Assembly (NCBI GenBank): GCA_003952965.2
Contig: CM025849.1
Location: forward strand, 8,696,058-8,760,057
DNA: 64,000 bases
From: Morella rubra
Lineage: Eukaryota > Streptophyta > Magnoliopsida > Fagales > Myricaceae
Reading direction: 5' to 3'
This document shows, piece after piece, positions 48,034 through 59,307 of this stretch. Each line of letters begins with the position of its first letter. Positions within the stretch are counted from its first letter, which is position 1. The translations under genes were made by a program, and so were the position numbers. The notes under the pieces were generated by a model. That model saw nothing but the letters and a program-made list of their open reading frames with translations, did no database searches and was not told the DNA's origin.

Positions 48034-49767
48034 GACCTAAGATCGGATACTCCTGAGGCGATGATGGAAGACGATTGCTGCTCCAAAGGAAATATACATT
48101 AAGAAGTACGCCTTGAAAATTAAATAATATATGAACCAACTATAAGAGAACCGAGTTCAAAGAGAGTCAAGTAACAAAAAAGATGCAACTACTGATGTGT
48201 TGACTGATCTGATCTTTTTACTGATCTCATGCCACAAGAACATATATTATAGGCTTTTGTAATATCGCAATTAAACATTATCTACTTGCAGTTTTGAAGC
48301 CACATGCAGCCCGGTATGAGAAATAATATTTATTACACCCACGGTAATCTAATCAAATGGTAATTCAGAATGCACAACTATATAAAAATAAAATAAAAAC
48401 TCCCTATCTTAATGTGAGGATATTTATCCTCTTTCGGGGGTTTCTAAGTTTTTTCATATTATATTGTTTTTTTTTTTGAAAAAGCACCATACACACAAAC
48501 ACAAAAATATTTATGAACCCAAAATATATGGCAAGTGATCATTTGAATTTTACCTAAACATAATAATTAGATATATATACAAACACATTGCACAACAGTT
48601 TAACAATATTGTTTTGAAATGACATAGAACTCTTATCAAGAACACTGAGTTACCAAGAGACTTGATGACCTATGATCACCCTACCAGAGAATTATCACAA
48701 GCAAGACACTCAACCACAAATAACTGAATAACAACTAATTAAATAAAAAATTGTCCGTAACAGAAAGTTTCCAAGTTTCACACTAATGAGAAAAAGGAAT
48801 CATTACTGTTGATGTTCACATCCTCAATGGATATCGCAAACAATAATAAACTACATCCATATTTTTGTTATTTTGGTCCCATGTAAAACAGAGAGTTCTT
48901 CTGGCCCTTTGAAACCAAATCTACAGGTTTTATTCAATTTTGGAATTTCACAAGCACGCTTGTACTGACACATTTAAAAGTACTCAACACCAGTATTTCC
49001 AAATATTGTACATAAAGGACAAGCAATTGTGGTTGTCCCTAAAAAGCAAATGATTATCCGCGGATCAAGTCATGGAAAGTGTGGCAACTAATAATTATTA
49101 CTGCTAAAGAGAATATAGTTCCTTCTTTCACACAAAATCAGAGAGCAATATGTTCAACCGTTTGACCCATAAATTGCAGACGCCCCATTTGCAGAGAACA
49201 CTAGCAAAATTTTTATGGAAGTATTAGTCAAAAACTACACTATCCCGTGCATTTCTTTTTTGACCAAGAATTTTTAAAGATGCAGATAAAATCCTGCACC
49301 GTTTAATGCAAATAGTGAAAACGGAACGACAACCATATAATTATGTTCATCAGTTCCTGAAATGCCAATGCTTCTCAAGCCTAAGATTCACACAGAAAAG
49401 ATTGCTACAAGTAGACATCGAATCGATCAAAATTTGTTAATGGAAGAAGTGAACAAAATTTCAAACCTTTTGGGGATCTTGAAATCTTTTGACGTACGTC
49501 CAAACGTTGAGCGACAGAGATGGGTGGCAACGGTGCTAGTGCTGTGGCAAACTGAAAGGTGCTGGAGCTGTGGCAAAATGGAACGGAAGTTTTCTGCAAA
49601 GCAGGTCCAGTAATTTGGGTTATGAGGAAAACGGGTCATGTGGCAAACGGGTCAAATGTGGGTCAAAACTCATTAATTGACGTGGCCTTATTTGCAGCCC
49701 TTGGATCTTGAAAACTTAATCTCAGTCGTCCATCAGCACAATAAACTTCAGCACCATAACCGAACCC

Positions 49768-50302
49768 CCCTAAATGGACCTTTAGCAGTGAGTACTGCTA
49801 CAAGTCAGAATTCAATTGCTTACTAAATGCACATATATTTGGTGAAGTACTTGCTTGTGTTTGCTCTTGTTTCTTTGATTCTTTTTTTTCTTCAATAGGT
49901 TCTCCATAGATTTTTAGATTGCTTTAGTAAATTTCATTGTGAAAATTATTGCATCAGTTTGAGAGGACCATTTGCCCAGAAGCATCTTAACATAATTGAT
50001 CCACGTAGAGAGAACAACAACCTTGGGCGTAGTGTCAGTAGAGGTATGGGGTTTTTTCTTTTCATTGTGCTGCCTTAGAATGCATGGATTGCAAGCTTGG
50101 TTCTCTCTATTCTTATGGGTTTTCTGCCAGGTAATTTCTATCGAATACGTAGCGCTCTTAGACATGGGGCTCGCAAGCTTGGCTGTATTCTCTTGCTACG
50201 AGTAGAGAGAATAGCAGATGAACTTAATATGTTCTTTCAAGCACTCCGGGAAGGCATGGAAATACTTGTTGGAGTTAGATGCAAAATCCCTCCCTAGCGT
50301 CA
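49768..50302 (+). pseudogene. Direct fragment of duplicated nucleotidyltransferase: exon 4 end to exon 7 start
   Basis: 49768-49910 copies the end of exon 4 (CCCTAAATGGACC) and intron 4. 49899-49970 copies part of exon 5, then jumps at GGACCA|TTTGCC into the last part of exon 6, intron 6 and the start of exon 7. From 50268 a foreign tail replaces the rest of exon 7. The part 49968-50302 is the inverted partner of 43649-43984. No working gene remains. Confidence 0.85.
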
Positions 50303-50479
50303 GAAGACACCTTGTGTCTAAATTCCTCGTTTGATTTGCATGTTGACAAGATAGCGGGTGTTGGAGTCAAGGCTAGAATTAGAAATGGACCACCAAGTTG
50401 CTTATGGAAAAGGGACAAGGGATGTATGGCCAAACAATAATTTGCATTGATAAGCAATTTAATTAATTCCATTGGAGTC

Positions 50480-51000
50480 GCAGGAGGAATTCAGGAGATG
50501 TCTATAAGATACATAGATTCCCTCCATAAAGTGCTTGCTATCTGGCATTGGGTAAATGAACCAAGGATTCTTCGTGCTCTCCACAATAGGGACATAAACT
50601 GGTAAATCAGAATTAGGAGGAATGAAGCGAGCTAACAGGGCTTGTAGAGGGAGGGTGCGCGTCGACCACTTTACGCCACAAAAATAATTTCAATCTATCC
50701 GATAATAGAAACTTCCAAAGGTTCCGCCAAAGCTCTTGGCTAACCAATGGAGGATTACTATTGATGGGGTAGGATTTTTCAGCCTACTTGACAGACTCAG
50801 TCCAGGTGAAGCTCAACACCCTTAAATAAGATCCAGTGGTAAAAAGCAACAAAAGTGGGTTCATAGGTAGATTAACAGAGACCTCCTTATCTGTAGGGCT
50901 ATATCCCATTGGTCAAAAATCACATCAGCCTGCAAAAAGACCTGCTCCATTGACAGCCAATTAGCTCATTCTGTGTGGAAAGAGAAAAAAAACTATTTTC
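50480..51000 (-). mobile_element. Non-LTR retrotransposon (LINE) 3' remnant with zf-RVT-like motif
   Basis: On the minus strand the bases near 50745-50665 read LWRNLWKFLLSDRLKLFLWR and those near 50605-50560 read CPYCGEHEESLVHL. This W-rich stretch followed by CPxC...E(S/T)xxHL is the zinc-binding region that follows reverse transcriptase in plant LINE-type elements (zf-RVT family). Frames between the pieces are broken by stops, so it is a dead remnant. Edges are not defined, and no poly-A tail or target duplication was found. Confidence 0.65.
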
Positions 51001-51784
51001 TATAAAACAAGGGCTCCTTGGCTTATGAGGGGAACCGATGGTAAAGATGAGAAAAACTCATCTCTTTTCTCTCATTTTTTTTTTCGTGATTTTACATATA
51101 ACTAATTTGAGCTTCAGAGACTGACCCACAGGCAGCCCAGCTCACCCTTTCTTTAGTTTTGCAGGTGCTTTATTGTTTTTCGCACTGGGTCTCTAGCCCA
51201 GTAAATTTCTGTGATGACCGGTTAAAAATGGTTTCATCAACTACATCCCCTAAGTTGCTCGGTATGGATTGCTCCCTTGAATGAAAAGCTTCCCTTTGAG
51301 ATCCGAAGCCCATATAATCTGGTTTTGGAGATGAGGCTGGGGAGTCAGAAGTTGAAGAATATTGTATTTCATCACATTTGATAGTCAAATGTGATGAAAT
51401 CCATTGATAAATGACATTTGGATAATAAATTAAAGACTAGGATATTTTCTCTTTTTTATTTTTAATAGGCCTTGTCATGTTTCCTGTTATTCATAAAAAG
51501 GAGGAAGGGATGAAGGGACATTTTAGATGATAATTTAAAGACTAGAAGTGAAGATTTCCACATGGAAGCTTTGTCTACCGCTTTCAGCCACCGCTACTAC
51601 TGATTAACATGGAACGTATAGTGATTTCTCCGACCTCTTTTAGTATCCCGCCGGTTTATTTTCAACTTAGTTGTAGCTTACTTTAGTTTCATAAATGACT
51701 TTAAAAAAAATTCCTTACCGGGCCTAATCATGGTACTAGCACTGATGCGGTTTTCCAAAATTTGGTTCTTTGTGTATGAAACAC

Positions 51785-52480
51785 AGCTGTAGAATTTTGG
51801 AGGTTTCAACTAAGCCATACTAAATGCCTGCTCCGATGATTCGGATCATTGCGTTTTGAAGAACGTGGCCACTTACATTGCATTTGCATGCTATGAAACG
51901 CAAAGGTAGCAATTATGCCGATGAAGCCAAGAGATCAAACCGCTGCATTTGCCGCCTCAAGCATACCGCTTGCATATCGTTAGGTACTATTAGCTGTTCC
52001 ATTTCAGATACGTGGCAATCCAATCGGTTCCAAGGTTTGAAAATAAGGATACCCAAAAACAAGTGCAGGAACAGGAGCTATAGCTTGTCTTAATGAGAAT
52101 TTTGATTTTGCCATCAAATTAATGAATTTCATCAATAGCCCAAATTGCATTAAATAATATATTAATGGTTCAATTGTTCTTTTTTCTTTTTTTTTTAGTT
52201 ACACTATTAATGCATTGAGTAATTCCATCTAAGTTATTGATGGAATTCATTAATGTATTGTCAACATTAGAATACAATTTTAAAACATGGAGTTTCAGGA
52301 CTGAAACTTTTTTCGAGTATAGTTATTGTTCAATTTGGACATTTTACAGCGGATTAAGGTTCTTACATTACGCTCAGAAAGAATAGCCTACATTAGTCAT
52401 TCCTTCCACCCTTTTTGCTTAAAAAAAAAAAATCAGCAATTATTAATCCAATACTTCTAGGCTATATCGTGATAATTAGA
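51785..52480 (+). repeat. Locus-flanking repeat R, copy A
   Basis: Matches 41223-41287 at its left part and 31861-32560 at its right part, making it the least deleted copy of the front half. The frame 51893-52093 (MKRKGSNYADEAKRSNRCIC, then RLKHTACISLGTISCSISDT) corresponds to a frame in copy B at roughly 80% amino-acid identity by eye. Family not recognised. Confidence 0.7.
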
Positions 52481-52681
52481 TTAGTTGGAACCTTAAAAAA
52501 CACTATTCCTAATTTTGGATTAGGATTTTCAACAATTTTTTGTCGTAATTGGATTATCTAATTTGAAAGAGAAAGACACAACATGCATTGAAATGTTGTA
52601 GAGCTCAGACTGTCCGATAATTATAATTAATATGAATAAAATTTAATGTTATAAAGTCTATAAATTGTGTCTATTTTTCTC

Positions 52682-53681
52682 NNNNNNNNNNNNNNNNNNN
52701 NNNNNNNNNNNNNNNNNNNNNNNNNNNNNNNNNNNNNNNNNNNNNNNNNNNNNNNNNNNNNNNNNNNNNNNNNNNNNNNNNNNNNNNNNNNNNNNNNNNN
52801 NNNNNNNNNNNNNNNNNNNNNNNNNNNNNNNNNNNNNNNNNNNNNNNNNNNNNNNNNNNNNNNNNNNNNNNNNNNNNNNNNNNNNNNNNNNNNNNNNNNN
52901 NNNNNNNNNNNNNNNNNNNNNNNNNNNNNNNNNNNNNNNNNNNNNNNNNNNNNNNNNNNNNNNNNNNNNNNNNNNNNNNNNNNNNNNNNNNNNNNNNNNN
53001 NNNNNNNNNNNNNNNNNNNNNNNNNNNNNNNNNNNNNNNNNNNNNNNNNNNNNNNNNNNNNNNNNNNNNNNNNNNNNNNNNNNNNNNNNNNNNNNNNNNN
53101 NNNNNNNNNNNNNNNNNNNNNNNNNNNNNNNNNNNNNNNNNNNNNNNNNNNNNNNNNNNNNNNNNNNNNNNNNNNNNNNNNNNNNNNNNNNNNNNNNNNN
53201 NNNNNNNNNNNNNNNNNNNNNNNNNNNNNNNNNNNNNNNNNNNNNNNNNNNNNNNNNNNNNNNNNNNNNNNNNNNNNNNNNNNNNNNNNNNNNNNNNNNN
53301 NNNNNNNNNNNNNNNNNNNNNNNNNNNNNNNNNNNNNNNNNNNNNNNNNNNNNNNNNNNNNNNNNNNNNNNNNNNNNNNNNNNNNNNNNNNNNNNNNNNN
53401 NNNNNNNNNNNNNNNNNNNNNNNNNNNNNNNNNNNNNNNNNNNNNNNNNNNNNNNNNNNNNNNNNNNNNNNNNNNNNNNNNNNNNNNNNNNNNNNNNNNN
53501 NNNNNNNNNNNNNNNNNNNNNNNNNNNNNNNNNNNNNNNNNNNNNNNNNNNNNNNNNNNNNNNNNNNNNNNNNNNNNNNNNNNNNNNNNNNNNNNNNNNN
53601 NNNNNNNNNNNNNNNNNNNNNNNNNNNNNNNNNNNNNNNNNNNNNNNNNNNNNNNNNNNNNNNNNNNNNNNNNNNNNNNNN
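52682..53681. other. Assembly gap of exactly 1,000 N
   Basis: The round length suggests a placeholder gap of unknown true size. It removes the 5' end and most leucine-rich repeats of the receptor kinase that follows. Those would need about 2 kb of coding sequence, so the real gap is probably larger than 1 kb. Confidence 0.98.
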
Positions 53682-55723
53682 TGAATAAATTACAGAAGCT
53701 TAGGATGCAGGACAACATGTTATCTGGAGAGATTCCGAGTTCGGTGGGTTCGTGGACCGACTTGACGGAGCTGAACCTTGCTAGAAACCGTTTTTCCGGC
53801 AAAATTCCGTCGGAACTCGGAAATCTACCCGTGCTAACGTATCTGGATCTCTCTGGTAACTTGCTCAGCGGAGGGATTCCAGAGGCGCTGACGAAGCTGA
53901 AGTTGAACGAGTTTAACCTCTCGGACAACAAACTCTATGGTGAAGTACCTCTGGGGTTCAGTAAAGATTGGTACCTCTCGAGCATATTGGGTAACCAGGA
54001 GCTCTGTAGCCCGAATTTGAGGCCCCTGCCACCATGTTCAAAACCCAAGCCCGCCTCATTGTATATTGTAGTCATCCTGGCTGTCTGTGCTGTGCTCCTA
54101 CTCGGGTCTTTGGTTTGGATCTTCAAGACCAAATACCATGCATTTGGTAGCAAATCCAAACGCCCATGGAAGGTAATAGCCTTTCAACAAATTGGGTGCA
54201 ACCAGGTAGACATCATCCCACAGCTAAAAGAAGAAAACGTGATCGGAGCTGGCGGGTCGGGTCGGGTATACAGAGTACAGCTAAAAACGGGTCAGATAGT
54301 CGCTGTGAAGAGACTCTGGGGGGACACCATAAACCTGGATTCAGAATTGGTATTCAAATCCGAGGTTGAGACGTTGGGTCGGATCCGCCATAGCAATATC
54401 TTGAAGTTGCTGTTGAGTTGCAGCGGCGAGGACCGTAGGATTTTGGTGTATGAGTACATGGCGAATGGGAGCTTGGGTGACGTGTTGCACGGAGAGAAGG
54501 GTGGAGGTTTGTTGGATTGGCCCAGGCGGTTGGCGATAGCACTGGGTGCGGCTCAGGGGCTGGCGTACCTTCATCATGACTGCGTGCCGGCTATTGTGCA
54601 CCGGGACGTGAAGAGTAACAATATTCTCTTGGACGAGGAGTGGAGACCGAGGGTGGCGGATTTTGGGCTGGCCAAGACTTTGCACCGTGAGGTCGGGGAG
54701 GGTGCAGATGCTATGTCGCGTGTTGCTGGCTCCTATGGCTACATCGCGCCAGGTCAGTTTGGTTACGTTTGTTTTAAATCTTAAAACAGTTCGTTGTGTT
54801 TGTTTTTTTTACAATTAGTGTATATTCTCTTAGAATTTATGAAATGTGTTGTTAAAAACGGTTAAAATTTATAAAAATTTGTTAAAAATGGTTGAAATTT
54901 TTAAAAAAATTATTAGAATAGATGAAAAGTTATTAAAATTAATAAAAAAAAGTAATTTTGAAATTTGTTTGAAAAGTAGATCGATACAACCATAGCTTTT
55001 ATTTCTCGTAAAGAATTATCCATCAGAATTCAGCTGTGTTCAAAATTTCCTTTGCTTTTGCGACCTAGTACTTGCTGAAATGTCTAACTAAAGCGTCCAA
55101 TGTTCGAACGTCTAGCTGAAATTACCAGGAACAAGCAATAAGCATGTTCTGACAAAAGCTTAGGAAGAAAAAATGAAAGTTGAGTAAATGTAGAATAAGC
55201 TCCTAATTTAAGGTTGTCTTAGCCAAATTTTCCTATGGAGCTCCGTTCAAGTAAACTAGTAAAACAGCTAAAAAAAAAATATTCAATTTGGAGCAAACAA
55301 TATAGATATACAACTATACAAGCTTTCTGATCTTTGCTCTGTTGGACCAATGCAGAGTACGCTTACACTATGAAAGTGACTGAGAAGAGCGACGTTTATA
55401 GCTTTGGTGTGCTGTTGTTGGAATTGATAACTGGTAAGAGGCCAATTGACTCCTGCTTTGGCGACAACAAGGATGTAGTGAAGTGGGTTTCAGATGTTGC
55501 TCTATCATCTGTGGAAGAAGAAAGTGGCGATGCTGGCGAGTGTTACAGAGATCTGGACGAGCTTATTGACCCGAGGATGGACCCATCTTCGTGCGATTAT
55601 GAAGAGATTGAGAAGGTTTTGAGTGTGGCTCTTCTTTGTACCTCAGCATTTCCCATTAACAGACCCTCCATGCGAAAAGTGGTTGAATTGCTCAAGGACA
55701 AGAAACTTGCTCCTACAAAATGA
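53682..55723 (+). CDS. HSL2: HSL2-like leucine-rich-repeat receptor kinase, 3' part
   Basis: Exons 53682-54752 and 55356-55723 join in phase (CCA G|AG TAC). Order: three LRRs ([60 protein letters not shown]), a cap with paired Cys ([13 protein letters not shown]), a membrane segment ([20 protein letters not shown]), then the kinase: GAGGSGRVY loop, VAVKRLW lysine, HRDVKSNN catalytic loop (RD type), [18 protein letters not shown]. The C-terminus is [17 protein letters not shown]. The sequence is close to HAESA-LIKE 2 of LRR-RLK subfamily XI, which with HAESA perceives IDA peptides in organ separation (established for Arabidopsis). The intron position before EYAY is as in that subfamily. The signal peptide and about 18 LRRs are lost in the gap. 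The visible kinase is intact. Confidence 0.9.
54785..54992. mobile_element. MITE-like sequence in the receptor kinase intron
   Basis: AT-rich stretch beginning TCGTTGTGTTTG with repeated TTGTTAAAAATGGTTGAAATT words like those of family M1, and ending near GATACAACCATAGC. Inverted ends are weak. It makes up about a third of the 603-bp intron. Confidence 0.45.
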
Positions 55724-56610
55724 CGCACCAAGATTCTAGCTCCTCTTCCTACGCGGTACTTTTTTGGTGGGTTAATATGTATGTGCCTCAACGAAACTAT
55801 TGAATGTGGATTGCGATAGGAGTTCTGTTTTTTAATGGACATGTAAATCATATGTTTTAACTTTTAATGTTTGACTACAACAAATCTCAACTTTTATGCA
55901 TAAGATTATCAAATTTGTATATCTTTCTCGGAGCAACTTGAGCGCGAGACGGAGTAGCCTATATACATCAATGGTCTTGGGTTATTGTCCAAATATGCTC
56001 AATTTTGCTTGCGCCGGCTTATGGGCCTCTGACGGTCTTGCAGTAGCGCTAGCAGTTGGAAGTCAAGCAGGTAAAGTGTTAACGCCGCGCAGAAAAGGCC
56101 AAAAGTTTTAAAGAACCCCAGGCCTAGAAAAAATATAAAAGTGGTAAAGCACAGAGTAAAACCCAAAAAGAAAAAGAAACTGAGGTGAAAACACGATGCC
56201 GTTAGTGACTTTTTCTCAATTTTTCATCCAACGGTGTGTATTGGTTGCCCAAGGTGGGAGCAATTCAGAAGCCCCACGATCCCTGTGGAAAAGGGCAAAG
56301 GGTGGTTTTTAATTCAGTGCGGTTGAGCCTGGCCAATAAGGACTAACCAACCATTTGGGCCCGTCTTTAACCACGGTTAACAAACCGCTGTTAAACCTCA
56401 CTGTCCAGTGGCCCCTCCCATCTCTCTATTCCCGGGTATAAAGACCCCGAGTAATGATATACTCTCGACTCAAAATTAACTTCTAGTCGACCCTGCATAC
56501 GTGGCATCAAGTTTAAAAAAATAAAAATTGCTTGCAAAAATGCTGTACACTCTCTCCTCCCCTCCCAAAATCTACCGCGCGTTCGTCTTCATCCTTTTCA
56601 TCCTCTCTCC
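55724..56610. other. Intergenic DNA with a possible promoter
   Basis: Receptor kinase 3' UTR followed by non-coding DNA. GGGTATAAAGACCCC at about 56435 is a good TATA-like word about 180 bp upstream of the ECR1-like fragment and may be the core promoter of whatever transcript includes it. Nothing else recognised. Confidence 0.4.
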
Positions 56611-56969
56611 CAAATGAATCGAGGTCGCCAATCTCAATCGTCAATTCCTCTTCAGGTACTTTGTTAGTTTTTCTATCTTTCTTTTTCCTTTCTTTTGTTT
56701 TGGTTTTATCTGGATCGAAGTTTATTTGTTTTCCAAAAGTTTTGGTCTGTACTCTCAAGTTTGAATATATGAATGAAACCCATGTCATGAGTATTTAGAA
56801 AAATGATGGAACTCTTTTGAAATACGTAAATTTTGCTTATATAATAATTTTGCGTCACTTTGGATGTTGAAATTATCATGCATTCTTAGAGGACCTCATA
56901 GAATGGGCAAATCCTCATATTTGCTAAATTTGCTTCGATTTCTGGTGATCAAAGCTTTTGGGTTACTTA

Positions 56970-57857
56970 TGTCACACCCCAAAAATCAGTATAAATAAAG
57001 AAAAGAAATAAAAGAAATTTATCTTCTTTATTCGAAACAAAACATATTATAACTATAATGTTTCAAAACATAAACATTAAACAAATTCTCTTAATAGTCT
57101 AAAATCCAAAATAATGCTCTCATCTATCCCGCCCGCATGCTTTTAGATTTGATTCTTGAACAATCTCTGAAAATAAGAAAAAAAATAACGGAGTGAGTTC
57201 GACAACTTAGTAAGCAGAGAATAAAATACATGAATAAAAATATAATCATTTTTCGAAATCAGAAATTTACAGTTATAGATAGTTTTACCAGTAATATAGA
57301 AAAATCCTTTTGGCATTAATAGTAAGCCACGTTTACCCCTGTGGCAGGGTTGTGCAACGACTTATCCGGCGGCCAACCAAAATAAGTCAACAGTAAGCGG
57401 AGTTCACCCTACTAAGACTTAGCGAGAACGCCAAGTGTGCACTAGAGATAAACCAAGGCAGAAACACTCCAAAGAATGGGTGCACTCAGTAATCAGTAAG
57501 TTGGTACCAACAGCAGCAGTAGTAATCAGTAACAGAACATTGCCTTGGGGTTTGAAAACAGTATAATATATAATAACAAAATTCAGAATCAGAAATTATG
57601 TTCAGCAGAATATAGAATCTTTGAGAAAGAATACAGAACAGTAATATAAACAGATCTCAGTATGTTTTTTAAAATTCCACACTTGTTTTCAGAATAACAT
57701 AAGGTTTCAACAAAATATTATTTTTCACAAAATCGTTTTACGAAAATGTGTTCTCATTTTGAAGAAAAATAGTATAGTAGCTCCACTTACCCATAAACCA
57801 TGTAGCGCAACAATCCAGAAGAACCAAAGATAATTGTAAAAACCCAACTATAGCCGA

Positions 57858-57896
<39 letters not shown>

Positions 57897-58553
57897 CGCA
57901 AAAATGATAAAAAAATCACGTCTGAGAGGTGTGATCGACCTTTAAGCATAAGGTCCCTTTTATAGGCGAGAGAGACTTGAAAACCGTCCAAAATGGAATA
58001 CAATTTGGCATCTCTTCAACATCCCCTCATTACTATCATTAGTCGCCCAAAACACATAGAAACGTCGAGAAATGAACGTTGGAAATGAAAAGCCTCGAAA
58101 ATCAAACGAAAGGTGCTAAAAACGGATGAGAAATCGAAGAGAGAGAGAGAGGAAATTGATGAGAGAGAAACTGAAAGGTTGAAACGGCGACTAGGGCTCA
58201 GTATTCGGGATTCTAACGTTTGGGGAAGAAGAAATTGAAACACAATGTTTCATTTAAAAATCCAAATTGAGCAAAACATGTTTAAATAAAATAAAACCTC
58301 AGCAATGGCAACGAAACGCGTCAGACGCCTCAGCGATTCAGCTACAAACCTCCTTCCTTTTAGCACGCGGGTTTGAATCCTCGCATCCCATCATTTTCGC
58401 AATACATTTAAATAAACTCAACTGCGAAAAAGCAACAAATACGCGCCTAGCCTAGTGGTCTTCTCCTTTTAGGCCCTAGGTCTGGAGTTCGACTCCAGCC
58501 ATTGCAAAAGTTCTTTTTATTATTATTATTATTATTGAAACTGGGTTATCACA
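56970..58553 (-). mobile_element. Solo LTR with 5-bp target duplication, inside an ECR1-like intron
   Basis: The 1,584-bp unit begins TGTCACACCCCAAAAATC and ends GGGTTATCACA, with TG..CA borders. The perfect direct repeat ACTTA flanks it (56965-56969 and 58554-58558). No primer-binding site, coding region or second LTR is present, so it is a solo LTR. Read on the minus strand it starts TGTGATAACCC and ends GGGGTGTGACA, and includes CTTACTAAGTTGTCGAACTC near 57200. Such LTRs are common in plant Ty3/gypsy (Del/Tekay-type) elements. It contains a (GA)n tract at 57864-57893. Confidence 0.8.
57864..57893 (+). repeat. (AG)15 microsatellite
   Basis: Thirty bases of perfect AG repeat inside the solo LTR. 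A shorter GA tract lies near 58139-58151 and a (TTA/ATT)n tract near 58515-58538. Confidence 0.95.
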
Positions 58554-59307
58554 ACTTAGGTCACCAATAGTATGTGTTAATTTTCTTAAAACCAAAACTG
58601 TATGTCGAAAACATCTAGAGGTGAGTCTGGTAGTATATCGTTTAAGAAAAACTGCACTGGAGCTCGCATTTTTTTTTTTATCCTTGCCTACTATTATAAG
58701 CATGAGCAATCTGCAATGTCTCCTATGTCTTTTTTATAAAATCAATTAATTTAATGCTTTACCATGTATATTGTTGTCCCCTAATGACTTCCAACAATTC
58801 CTTTGGTTTATGTGTGTTCTATATGTGACATTTTGGATTTTCAATTTCTTTTTTGCAAATATTTTCTTTAGTGGTGACTGTTCCGTTTAAGATTTGAAGA
58901 TGTTGAGAAGCCAAAAGCGGAGGTTGCAGCAAAGCATGTTATGGAAAGAGTTTGTATTGTGAATATCAAGTCACATTATTGCCGAATTGAAGACAAAGAG
59001 CTTGATTTTTACAATGATGTTAGTATTATAGTTCTTGGTCTTGATTCAGTTGAGGCTCGAAGCTACATCAATGTTGTAGCTTGTAGTTTTCTTGGTATGG
59101 ATCTAAAACCATGCTACTTTTTATAACTTCTTGTTATGTAATAAAGTACAACACCTATTTGGGCATCTCAAGGGCTATAGTCTGATTCCTCCATATAGAC
59201 GAATCTATAAAATTAAATGCCAAAAGGCTTATATGAACCTTGGTTGAGTGGCAGCATCCTTAAATTTTTCGTGCTGGCTTCATAGCATGTCATTCTTAAA
59301 GTGACTA

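Larger units (their letters stand above)
45025..49767. mobile_element. 4.7 kb element with 1.1-kb inverted arms (Mutator-like or foldback)
   Basis: 45025-46113 and 48687-49767 are inverted copies of each other (termini GGGTTCGGTTATGGTGCTGA; internal words such as TTTGACGTACGTC shared inverted). The long arms fit Mutator-like or foldback DNA transposons. The core (46114-48686) has no mudrA-type transposase. It holds two unrecognised coding-like pieces (46298-46432 and 47803-48033), an acidic/basic stretch near 46640-46720, and a nested MITE. No target duplication was found; a 54-bp deletion of the host exon at the insertion could explain that. Confidence 0.7.

Noticed and set aside
52665-54784. 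Very long open frames across the N gap
   Set aside because: Created by the 1,000 N, which contain no stops; only sequence from 53682 onward carries information.
58360-58500. tRNA genes suggested by GGTTTGAATCC and GAGTTCGACTCC
   Set aside because: B-box-like words only; no cloverleaf with matching acceptor stem was seen, and both lie inside the solo LTR.
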